A stretch of 64,000 nucleotides of DNA, taken from contig NZ_NINX01000021.1 of NCBI RefSeq assembly GCF_002188635.1, positions 1 through 64,000 of the forward strand, read 5' to 3'. This stretch comes from Pigmentiphaga sp. NML030171. Its GTDB lineage: Bacteria; Pseudomonadota; Gammaproteobacteria; Burkholderiales; Burkholderiaceae_B. The notes beneath the pieces were generated by a model. That model saw nothing but the letters and a program-made list of their open reading frames with translations. It did no database searches and was not told the origin of the DNA. The translations under genes were made by a program, and so were the position numbers. This document shows, in pieces, positions 48,187 through 55,731 of the stretch (positions within the stretch are counted from its first letter, which is position 1; the number at the start of each line of letters is the position of its first letter).

Positions 48187-48705
48187 CTACAGGACCAGTC
48201 CTCGGGACTCCGACAGCGCGCGGCCCTTGACGATCGCCCGCAGGCAGGCCGCGACCGTCATCGCGAAGGCTTCGTCGTACCAAGGGTTGACGCCGCTGGA
48301 CGCGACCACGTAGCCGTCCAGGCACGCGGTGCCCCACAGCGTGGAGTCGTTCTTCTGCAACAGGTGCGGATAGGCGGTCTGCACGAGATGGCTTTCGAGT
48401 CCCGTGCGCCAGCTGATCCGGGCCTTGCCGCGCGCGAAGGCGGCATAGTCGGCGTCCCACTGCTCCGGGTCGCCCACCGCGTGCTCGTAGAGGATGGCTT
48501 CTTCGAACTGGTCGCGATCGGGACAACTGGCCGGGTCCATGATGACGAGATAAAGAAAGCCGCTGTCGCCGACGTGGGGATCGCGCATCGCGGCTTCGAT
48601 CATCGGCATCGCCATGCGGACGGCCTGCGCCGCGGCCTGCCTGTCCGCGTAGAAGCTCGGCGCGGACACCGTGGGGGCCGAGGCCAGGAAGGGATTGCCG
48701 TTCAT
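48187..48705 (-). CDS. conserved-looking protein of unknown function, weakly GlcG/HbpS-like
   Basis: A 172-residue soluble protein without signal peptide or membrane segments. The pattern FLYLVIMDPASCPDRDQFEEAI, FARGKARISWRTG and LDGYVVASSGVNPWYDEAFA loosely recalls the HbpS/GlcG fold: a beta-strand followed by a 'KA...' helix and a late 'SG..P..DE' motif. I am not sure of this. It sits between the ABC-kinase fusion (36 bp upstream) and the GT4 gene in the same direction. If the weak similarity holds, it could be an effector-binding partner of the fusion. Confidence 0.65.
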   Translation of the reverse strand: MNGNPFLASAPTVSAPSFYADRQAAAQAVRMAMPMIEAAMRDPHVGDSGFLYLVIMDPASCPDRDQFEEAILYEHAVGDPEQWDADYAAFARGKARISWRTGLESHLVQTAYPHLLQKNDSTLWGTACLDGYVVASSGVNPWYDEAFAMTVAACLRAIVKGRALSESRGLVL

Positions 48706-48741
48706 GGGGATACTCCTCTGTCGTGGGAATGTCGGACAAGC

Positions 48742-51462
48742 TCAGGCGGCCGGGCCGGGCGGGGGAGCGGGCCGGGCGTGGTCGCGCGCCAGCGTGGCGA
48801 CCGTGGCGGCCAGTTCGTCGGGGTTCACGGGCTTGGCCAGGTGAACCTGGAATCCCGCCAGCAGCGCGCGCATGCGGTCCATGGGTTGGGTGCGCCCCGT
48901 CAACGCGACGGCCGGCATGAGGTCCGGCAGCGAGATCGAGCGCCGGGATTCGAGGGCCCGGATCTCCTGCAGGACCTGGTGGCCGTCCTCGTCGCCCAGC
49001 GACAGGTCGCACAACAGTACGTCCGGCCATTGTTCCGAAGGGGTGCGTTCCAGGTACGACAGGGCGGCGCGGCCGGAGTCCATGGGCAGGACCTTCGCGC
49101 GGTAGGTCTCCAGCACGGCGCCGATCTGATCCAGCACCTCGGCCTGGTCATCGACCGCCATCACTGTGATGCCGTCCAGCAAGACCTCGCCCGCCTTGCC
49201 GTGCGCGGGGGGCGTTTCCTCGGCGACTGCGCGCAGGGGCAGGCTGAGCACCCGCGTCTCGCCCCGGCCGGTGCGGACGGCGTGCGTCGTGAGCTTGCCG
49301 CCCTGGCCCTCGACCACCGCCCGGATGTGCATGGGGTCGAAGACCGCCGAGCCGTCCGGCGGCAAGGGCGGCGGCGCGGCGCCGTGCTCCAGTGCGACGA
49401 TGGCCTCGTCATCGCGCCCGTCGGTGATGGACAACTGCGCGTTGCCGTCCGTCGTATCCAGCCGCAGTTCCATGCGGCCGCCAGGGGGGCTGACGGCGAT
49501 GGCGTTCATGCAAAGCTCGGACACGACTTGCTGCAAGGTGCTGGGGTCGCCGGTGACCCGATAGGGATGGGATCCCATGAAGGTGTAGAGCTCGATGGCG
49601 CGTTCCTCGATCAGCGGACGCAGGCCGTCCAGCACGCTGGCGACCAGCGCCACCATGTTGACGGGCTGCCTGCTGAGCTGGCGGCTGGTGCGTTCCAGCT
49701 CGCTCTGTTTGAGTTGCAGGTTCCACATCTGGGCATACATGCCCTGGCCGGCCAGCAGGGCTTCGTGCGTACCCCGCTCGACGATGCGGCCCTGGTCCAG
49801 CACCAGGATCTCGTCGGCATCGACCACGGTGGACAGCCGGTGGGCGATGATGAGCGTGGTCCGGTCGCGCGAGAGCTGCGCGAGCTCGGTCTGGATGGCG
49901 CGTTCGGCCATGGTGTCCAGCGCCGAGGTCGCCTCGTCGAAGATGAGAATGGGAGGATTCTTCAGGATCGCGCGGGCGATCGCGATGCGCTGGCGCTCGC
50001 CGCCGGACAGCTTCACGCCGCGTTCGCCCACCATCGTGTCGTACTGGGCGGGCAGGGCATTGATGAACTCGTGGATGCGCGCGGCCCGCGCCGCTTCGAT
50101 GATTTCCGCCATCGAGGCGCCGGGCCGTCCGTAGGCGATGTTGTAGGCCACGGTCTCGTTGAACAGCGCGGTGTCCTGCGGCACCATGCCGATATGGGCG
50201 CGCAGGCTCTTCTGGTCGACGCCGGCCAGGTCCTGATCGTCGATGGTGATCCGGCCGGTGTCGGGTTCGTAGAAGCGGAACAGCAGTCGCGCCAGCGTCG
50301 ATTTCCCCGAGCCGCTGCCGCCCACCACGGCCACCGTCGCGCCGGGCGGGATCCGGAAGTCCACGTTCCAGAGTATCTGCCGGCCGGGCTCGTAGCTGAA
50401 ATCGACCGATTCGAACCGTACCTCGCCCCGCTTGAAATCCAGCGGCGGCAACTGGCGCGCCTCGTCCGCTTCGGGCGGCGTGTCCAGCAGCGCGAACAGG
50501 CGTTCCGCGTTGATGATGGCGTCCTTGGACTGGCGGAACACCATGCCCAGCGTATTGAGCGGCAGGCTGATCTGGATGATGTAGGCATTCACCAGAACCA
50601 GGCTGCCCACGGTCATGTGGTCCAGGACCACCTCGCGGCCGGCCAGCAGCATGACCGAGGCCACGCCCATCGCGATGATGGCGCTCTGGCCGACGTGCAG
50701 CACGGACAGGGCGTGCTGGTTGGCCACGCCCGCCTGGCGCCATCGTTCCAGCAGCTTGCGAAAACGCACCAGCTCGTAGCGTTCGTTGGTGTAGAACTTG
50801 ACGGTTTCGTAGTTCAGCAGGGTATCGACCAGGCGTCCGCTGGTGGCCGAATCCGCAACGTTCATCTCCCGCTGCAGCGCGGCCCGGCGTTCGGTCAGCG
50901 CGAAGGTGAAGATGCCGTAGCCCAGCAACGCCAGCACCACGATGACGGTGAACCAGATGTCGTAGCCGATGGACAGGACGACCGCGACCACGCCGATCTC
51001 GAACAGGGTCGGCACGACGGTGAACAGCGTGGTGCCGAGCAGGAACGTGATTCCCGCCGAGCCGCGGTCCACGTCGCGCGCCAGCGATCCTGTCTGGCGT
51101 GCGATGTGGAAGCGCGGCCCCAGGCGGTGCAGATGCGCGAACGTGCGCTCGTTGAACTCGGCCACCACCTGGTGCAGCACCGGCGAAAACACCACGTCTC
51201 GCAGTTCGTTGAACAGGGTGCCCAGGAAGCGCAGCAGCGCATAGGCCAGCAGCAGGAAGACGGGCAGCACCAGGGGATGGGTGGGCTGGCTCAATTCGTC
51301 CACGACGCTCTTGAGCACCATGGGAACCGCGACCATGACCAGCTTGGCCAGGATGAGCAGGGCAAGCGCCGTGAGCACCCGCCGTCGCGCCGCCCATATG
51401 GGCGGCCCCAGCGTGCGGGCGAGTTGTTGAACGAGGGGCTTGGCGCTCGGGTCCTGGGCCAT
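48742..51462 (-). CDS. Atm1-type ABC exporter fused to HATPase-like and receiver domains
   Basis: A 906-residue fusion. Residues 1-340 are a six-helix exporter domain of the Atm1/HMT1 type (FHIARQTGSLARDVDRG, LVDTLLNYETVKFYTNE). Residues 341-585 are the nucleotide-binding domain, with Walker A GGSGSGKST (Lys387), signature LSGGERQR (485-492), Walker B LIFDEATS (506-513) and switch His541. Residues 596-745 resemble a histidine-kinase ATPase domain, with an N-box Asn653 but degenerate G boxes and no dimerisation helix His. Residues 765-893 are a complete receiver (Asp770, Asp771, phospho-acceptor Asp819, Thr855, Lys877). Atm1 relatives export glutathione-linked metals. Control by phosphorylation is inferred. 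The ATG at 51462 follows CGGGAG. Confidence 0.92.
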   Translation of the reverse strand: MAQDPSAKPLVQQLARTLGPPIWAARRRVLTALALLILAKLVMVAVPMVLKSVVDELSQPTHPLVLPVFLLLAYALLRFLGTLFNELRDVVFSPVLHQVVAEFNERTFAHLHRLGPRFHIARQTGSLARDVDRGSAGITFLLGTTLFTVVPTLFEIGVVAVVLSIGYDIWFTVIVVLALLGYGIFTFALTERRAALQREMNVADSATSGRLVDTLLNYETVKFYTNERYELVRFRKLLERWRQAGVANQHALSVLHVGQSAIIAMGVASVMLLAGREVVLDHMTVGSLVLVNAYIIQISLPLNTLGMVFRQSKDAIINAERLFALLDTPPEADEARQLPPLDFKRGEVRFESVDFSYEPGRQILWNVDFRIPPGATVAVVGGSGSGKSTLARLLFRFYEPDTGRITIDDQDLAGVDQKSLRAHIGMVPQDTALFNETVAYNIAYGRPGASMAEIIEAARAARIHEFINALPAQYDTMVGERGVKLSGGERQRIAIARAILKNPPILIFDEATSALDTMAERAIQTELAQLSRDRTTLIIAHRLSTVVDADEILVLDQGRIVERGTHEALLAGQGMYAQMWNLQLKQSELERTSRQLSRQPVNMVALVASVLDGLRPLIEERAIELYTFMGSHPYRVTGDPSTLQQVVSELCMNAIAVSPPGGRMELRLDTTDGNAQLSITDGRDDEAIVALEHGAAPPPLPPDGSAVFDPMHIRAVVEGQGGKLTTHAVRTGRGETRVLSLPLRAVAEETPPAHGKAGEVLLDGITVMAVDDQAEVLDQIGAVLETYRAKVLPMDSGRAALSYLERTPSEQWPDVLLCDLSLGDEDGHQVLQEIRALESRRSISLPDLMPAVALTGRTQPMDRMRALLAGFQVHLAKPVNPDELAATVATLARDHARPAPPPGPAA

Positions 51463-51543
51463 GGACGACGGACTCCCGTGGCGGCGCGGTCGCGCCGGAA
51501 CGCGGCCCACAGCAATATGCATACCCGGGGAATCCGGGTAGCG

Positions 51544-52473
51544 TCAGCGTTCGCGCGAGGATGGGGCCGAGCGCCGGCCCGGCAGCGGCACGGGGCCCGC
51601 GCCGGCCTGCGCATCGTGCGCCAGCGTCCGCCGCATGGCCAGGACTTGCGGCGGAACGACCCGGCGCTGGCCGGGAATCCACAGCAGTCCCCGCAACGCC
51701 GACCAGGCAACGCCAAGGCGGGCGGTTCCCCGCAGGCCGCGCAGGATACGCAGGGTTTCACGGCCTGCCTCGGCCAGGGGCAGGCGCAGCCACGCCGTCC
51801 AGATCTCGTTGCGGGCCAGCAGTTGCCGCCGCAGCGGAGCGTCGCGCCGGGCAGATGGGTAGTGGCGTGTGAAGATGCGCGGGCAATAGACCATGCGCCA
51901 GCCTGCCGCCGCGAAGTCCAGGGCCATCAACGCTTCCTCGGCCCCGATGAAGAAGGCGGGATGATAGCCCCCGGTCTCGAGGAAGGCGCAGGTCCGCATG
52001 ACGGCGGCACCGGCCAGGAAGCCGAGCAGGGCCTTGCCCGGCATCCCGCGCGACGGCAGCGGACTGCGCGCCATGCGCTCGCATGCGGGATCGGGCCGTC
52101 CGTCGTCACCCACCTGTACCTGTGCGCAAAGCACGGCGATGTCCGGATGGCGGTCCAGGATGTCGGCGGCCAGGTCCAGCGAATGAGGCTGCCAGCAGGT
52201 GTCGTCGTCGCAGAACGCGACGTAGGGCGTGCGGGCCCACCGTACGCCCAGGTTGCGCCCGGCGGCGCCCAGGTTGCCGCCGGCCTCGATGACGTGCACG
52301 CCGGGAAAGGCCGCGCGCAGCGCGTCCGCGCTTCCGTCCCGGCTGCCGTTGTCCACCACGCACCGCCGTACCCTGTCGGGCAGTGCGCTCAGTCCGCCGA
52401 CCGTGCGCAGCACTTCGTCGCACCTGTCATGAGTCAGTACCACGACGGTGACGCGGGGTTCAGCCGATGTCAT
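51544..52473 (-). CDS. glycosyltransferase family 2
   Basis: A 309-residue GT-A transferase. VTVVVLTHDRCDEVLRTVGGL opens the nucleotide site, VVDNGSRDGS follows, and the DXD motif is FCDDDT. GGYHPAFFIGAEEALMALDF gives the acidic ED-type base region. The C-terminal part has one weakly hydrophobic stretch and a basic tail. It differs from the membrane-anchored GT2 at 41538. It overlaps the PIG-L gene by 14 bp, so the two are probably co-translated. Confidence 0.88.
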   Translation of the reverse strand: MTSAEPRVTVVVLTHDRCDEVLRTVGGLSALPDRVRRCVVDNGSRDGSADALRAAFPGVHVIEAGGNLGAAGRNLGVRWARTPYVAFCDDDTCWQPHSLDLAADILDRHPDIAVLCAQVQVGDDGRPDPACERMARSPLPSRGMPGKALLGFLAGAAVMRTCAFLETGGYHPAFFIGAEEALMALDFAAAGWRMVYCPRIFTRHYPSARRDAPLRRQLLARNEIWTAWLRLPLAEAGRETLRILRGLRGTARLGVAWSALRGLLWIPGQRRVVPPQVLAMRRTLAHDAQAGAGPVPLPGRRSAPSSRER

Positions 52474-53137
52474 GGCGCTCCAGCCTCCAGAGTCGTTCAG
52501 GCAGGTCCGTATCCTCGTAGCCGCCTTCGCCGAAGGCGCGCAACTGGCTCGCATAGGCCCTTACGGCGCGCGCCTTGGCGCCTGACGCGGAGGTTGGCGC
52601 GATGACCGGCGTGAGCCGCCATCCCGATCGCAGCAGCGAGGCCAGGCGGTCCTGCAGCAGGCCCGGCAGTCGGCGGTACAAGGCGTCCTCGTAGCACAGC
52701 CACTCGAGTTCCGGATGCCCCGCATGCAGGCGCAGGCACGCCTCATGGACCACCTGATGATCGGAGTGGAACAGGCCCAGCGGCACGGCCACCATGCCGC
52801 CGCGCCGGCGGTCCAGGCAGGGGGCGAGATGCTGCTCGATGTCCTCCGGCCGATAGGCGCCGCCGTACTGCGCGTCCAGCAGGTCCAGCCATACCGGGCT
52901 GGCGCCCAGCATCGCCAGCGCCTTGGCGTCCTCGGTCCGGCGCGCCTGCATGGCTGCTTGCGCGCTTGCGAAGCCGCATTGCCGATCCCAGTCGGTCAGC
53001 GGGGCGTCCCGGGGCGTTCCGGCGAAAACGGTGACGACCGTGGCCCCGGGTGTCCGCTCGAGCAACGTGCCGCAGCTGAACACGGCATCGTCCAGGTGCG
53101 GGGAAACGATGGTCAGGGAAGAGAGTGATGGGCTCAT
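52460..53137 (-). CDS. PIG-L family deacetylase
   Basis: A 225-residue zinc-dependent LmbE/PIG-L fold protein. The zinc motif at the N-terminus is SPHLDDAVFSCG (PHxDDxxxxxG), and the third His is in LFHSDHQVVHEAC. Members remove acetyl groups from N-acetylglucosamine attached to a carrier, as in mycothiol, bacillithiol or GPI precursors. With the SPS/MshA-like GT4 in the same array, a small glycoside rather than a long polymer is worth considering. It is the first gene of the long minus-strand array and is divergent from UDP-glucose dehydrogenase. Confidence 0.9.
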   Translation of the reverse strand: MSPSLSSLTIVSPHLDDAVFSCGTLLERTPGATVVTVFAGTPRDAPLTDWDRQCGFASAQAAMQARRTEDAKALAMLGASPVWLDLLDAQYGGAYRPEDIEQHLAPCLDRRRGGMVAVPLGLFHSDHQVVHEACLRLHAGHPELEWLCYEDALYRRLPGLLQDRLASLLRSGWRLTPVIAPTSASGAKARAVRAYASQLRAFGEGGYEDTDLPERLWRLERHDIG

Positions 53138-53248
53138 GGCGGCTACCTTGCCACCGGCCGGCGGGAACAGGTGTAACCAGATTGAGGCGTTCGCCGGGGG
53201 AATGGAACTTGCTGGATGGGGGTACCGATATCCAAAGGGAGCAAGGCC

Positions 53249-54616
53249 ATGAATCTCGCCGTCATCGGCGCCGGCTATGTGGGACTCGTGACCGGAGCCT
53301 GCCTGGCCGACGTGGGCAACCGGGTGCATTGCGTGGATCGCGACGCCGCCCGGCTGCATCTGCTGCGGGGCGGCCACCTGCCCATCTATGAACCCGGGCT
53401 GGACACGCTCGTCGCGCGCAATGCGGCGGCGGGCAGGCTGGTGTTCACCGACGACCTGCCGGCTGCCGTGGCGGATGCCGACGCCGTCTTCATCGCGGTG
53501 GGTACGCCCTCGAGGGAGGATGGCGCGGCGGACATCGGCCAGGTGTTGCAGGCGGCGGGAGACGTCGCGCGCTCGGCCACGCGCGACCTGCTGGTGGTGG
53601 TCAAGTCCACCGTCCCGGTGGGCACGTGCGACCGCGTGCGCGAAGTCGTCGAAGCCGAGCTGGCTCGTCGCGGCGCGCCGTGCGAATTGCGGGTGGCCTC
53701 CAATCCGGAGTTCCTGAAGGAAGGCCACGCGGTCGAGGACTTCCAGCGGCCGGACCGCATCGTGATCGGCACGTCCGACGACGATGACGGCGCCTTGCTG
53801 CGCGCGCTCTACGCGCCCTACAACCGCAACCACGACCGGCTCATCTGCATGGACATCCGGTCGGCCGAGTTCACCAAGTACGCCTCGAACGCGATGCTGG
53901 CGGCCCGGATCTCGCTGATGAACGAACTCGCCTGCCTGGCCGAGAAAGTCGACGCCGACATCGAATCGGTGCGTCGGGGCACCGGCGCGGATCCCCGCAT
54001 CGGCTACGACTTCCTGTATGCCGGGGCGGGATACGGCGGGTCCTGCCTGCCCAAGGATGTGCGCGCGTTGATACGGCTGGCCGACGAGTATGGCGCGGCG
54101 GCCGATATATTGGGCAGCGTGCAGGCGGTCAACCTCCGCCAGCGGACGCTGTTGTACGAAAAACTCGAACGCTTTTTCCGGGGCCGCCTGGCCGGCCGCA
54201 CCATCGCGGTATGGGGGCTGGCCTTCAAGCCGGCCACCGACGACATCCGAGAGGCGCCCTCCATCGACCTGATCGGACGTCTGTTGCGCGCCGGCGCTTC
54301 GGTGCGCGGCTACGACCCCGTGGCCGGTGCGAACGCGCTGCGCGCCCTGGGGCAGGACGGATTCTCCATCGCCGACGATGCCCGCGCCGCGTGCCGCGGC
54401 GCCGACGCGCTCGTGGTCATGACCGAATGGCGCGAATTCAAGTCGCCCGATTTCCGCGGCCTTGCCCAGACCCTGCGCGCGCGGGCCGTATTCGACGCCC
54501 GCAATCTGTACGATCCTGCCTACGTGAGGTCCTGCGGCCTGCACTACGAGGGCGTGGGGCGGGCCGCCGGCCGCCCCGCGCGGCGGGCGGCGCCCGCCGC
54601 GGCCACGGTACGCTAG
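53249..54616 (+). CDS. ugd: UDP-glucose 6-dehydrogenase
   Basis: A 455-residue enzyme making UDP-glucuronate from UDP-glucose with two NAD+. The N-terminal Rossmann loop is AVIGAGYVGLVTG, FIAVGTPSREDG follows, and the substrate site is NPEFLKEGHAVEDF. The catalytic Cys is in GYGGSCLPKD, and the C-terminal domain has GLAFKPATDDIREAPS. The last 20 residues are an Ala/Arg-rich tail. The ATG at 53249 follows AAGG and an AAGGGAG. It supplies UXS at 38449 with substrate. It is divergent from the PIG-L gene by 111 bp. Confidence 0.95.
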   Translation: MNLAVIGAGYVGLVTGACLADVGNRVHCVDRDAARLHLLRGGHLPIYEPGLDTLVARNAAAGRLVFTDDLPAAVADADAVFIAVGTPSREDGAADIGQVLQAAGDVARSATRDLLVVVKSTVPVGTCDRVREVVEAELARRGAPCELRVASNPEFLKEGHAVEDFQRPDRIVIGTSDDDDGALLRALYAPYNRNHDRLICMDIRSAEFTKYASNAMLAARISLMNELACLAEKVDADIESVRRGTGADPRIGYDFLYAGAGYGGSCLPKDVRALIRLADEYGAAADILGSVQAVNLRQRTLLYEKLERFFRGRLAGRTIAVWGLAFKPATDDIREAPSIDLIGRLLRAGASVRGYDPVAGANALRALGQDGFSIADDARAACRGADALVVMTEWREFKSPDFRGLAQTLRARAVFDARNLYDPAYVRSCGLHYEGVGRAAGRPARRAAPAAATVR

Positions 54617-54638
54617 CGGCCGGGCCGCCGCCCGGGCG

Positions 54639-55517
54639 TCAGCGCCCGGCTTCCGACCCCAGTTCCGCCCCGGTGGTCGGATCCACTTCCGGATCGGAGG
54701 CCGTGCGGGTGGCAAGATCCTCCAGCGCGGCTTGCTCATCCGCGGTCAACGTTACCTGCGGCTGGCCGTCGCCCCCGTCCACCGCGCACTGTTCCTCGCG
54801 CTCGGAGACGTAGGTGAAATGGCCGTCGTCGTTCCAGGAGCCGCGCATGTCGCCTTCGCCCTGCGACATATTGAAATACACGTTGGTGAAGTGGGGGTCG
54901 CCCGGGAGCTTGCCGGGAGGGAAGTTGGGCGTGATCGCGTACAAGGCCTTCTCGAAGGACTGCTGGTGCGCGACCTCCCGCGTCATGAGGAATTGCAGCG
55001 CGTTCTTGACGCCCGGGTCGTCGGTCAGGTTGATCAGGCGCTCGTAGATGATCTTGGCGCGGGCCTCGGCGGCGATGTTCGACCGCAGGTCCGCGGTGGG
55101 CTCGCCTATGGAGTCGATGTAGCCGGCATGCCAGGGGGCGCCGCCCGAGTTGATCAGGGCCGGCCCACCGCCGTAGAGAACCTGGGTCAGGTGAGAATCG
55201 TTACCCGCTCCGGTGATGGAGCGGTAGAGCTCCGCGGTTTCCTCGGCCGCCTCGGCCAGCTTGCCCTTGGCGCCCTTGTTGAGCATGGCGACGATGGTCC
55301 CGATCACCTCGAGATGGCTCAGCTCCTCGGTGGCGATGTCCAGCAGCATGTCCTTGCGGCCGGGATCGTCCTCGGCCAGCCCCTGGGTGAAATAGCGACA
55401 CGCGGCCGCGAGTTCTCCCTGCGGGCCGCCGAACTGCTCCAGCATCAGGTTGGCCAGGCCCGGGTTGCATTCCGAGACGCGGACGGTGTATTGCAGGCGT
55501 TTGTTGTGCGCGAACAT
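54639..55517 (-). CDS. manganese (non-haem) catalase
   Basis: A 292-residue di-manganese catalase that disproportionates hydrogen peroxide in the cytoplasm. The ferritin-like four-helix bundle carries the metal ligands in ATEELSHLEVIG and MTREVAHQQSFEKAL. The Gly-rich beta part GGAPWHAGYIDSIGEPTADLRSNIAAEARAKI (its first and last parts are conserved) and the C-terminal region GDMRGSWN are typical. The ATG at 55517 has AAGGAG upstream. It is convergent with ugd and preceded by a hairpin. Manganese catalases beside stress-related glycan genes suggest a common stress regulon, which is not shown by the sequence. Confidence 0.95.
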   Translation of the reverse strand: MFAHNKRLQYTVRVSECNPGLANLMLEQFGGPQGELAAACRYFTQGLAEDDPGRKDMLLDIATEELSHLEVIGTIVAMLNKGAKGKLAEAAEETAELYRSITGAGNDSHLTQVLYGGGPALINSGGAPWHAGYIDSIGEPTADLRSNIAAEARAKIIYERLINLTDDPGVKNALQFLMTREVAHQQSFEKALYAITPNFPPGKLPGDPHFTNVYFNMSQGEGDMRGSWNDDGHFTYVSEREEQCAVDGGDGQPQVTLTADEQAALEDLATRTASDPEVDPTTGAELGSEAGR

Positions 55518-55570
55518 GAGGATCTCCTTGAAGGGCGAGCGCTTCGCTCCGCAGGAATCATTCCCATGCC

Positions 55571-55595
55571 GCCTACCGGGATATCCCTGGTAGGC
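55571..55595. repeat. nested palindrome upstream of the manganese catalase gene
   Basis: GCCTACC (55571-55577) pairs with GGTAGGC (55589-55595). Between them sits GGGATATCCC, which is itself palindromic. It lies 54 bp upstream of the catalase start, on the likely promoter side, and could be an operator or a 5'-leader hairpin. Confidence 0.55.
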
Positions 55596-55731
55596 CGGCC
55601 CGCAATACTCCCGCAAAAAATGCTCAATTCCCGGCCCCCGCTGCCGTAAACACGGACACGCCCGCCCGCGAAGGGAACGCGAGCGCACGAAACGACCGGC
55701 ACGAGCCGGCAACAACGGTTTGGGGTAAACA

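Noticed and set aside
48364-52605. 1413-residue plus-strand open frame
   Set aside because: It runs antisense through five clearly conserved minus-strand genes, including the ABC fusion. The translation is Arg/Gly/Gln/His-rich with no domain, as expected for the opposite strand of GC-rich genes.
52460-54739. Long minus-strand frame upstream of the PIG-L domain, suggesting a fusion
   Set aside because: The upstream part is antisense to ugd and lacks any motif. The ATG at 53137 gives a normal-length PIG-L protein.
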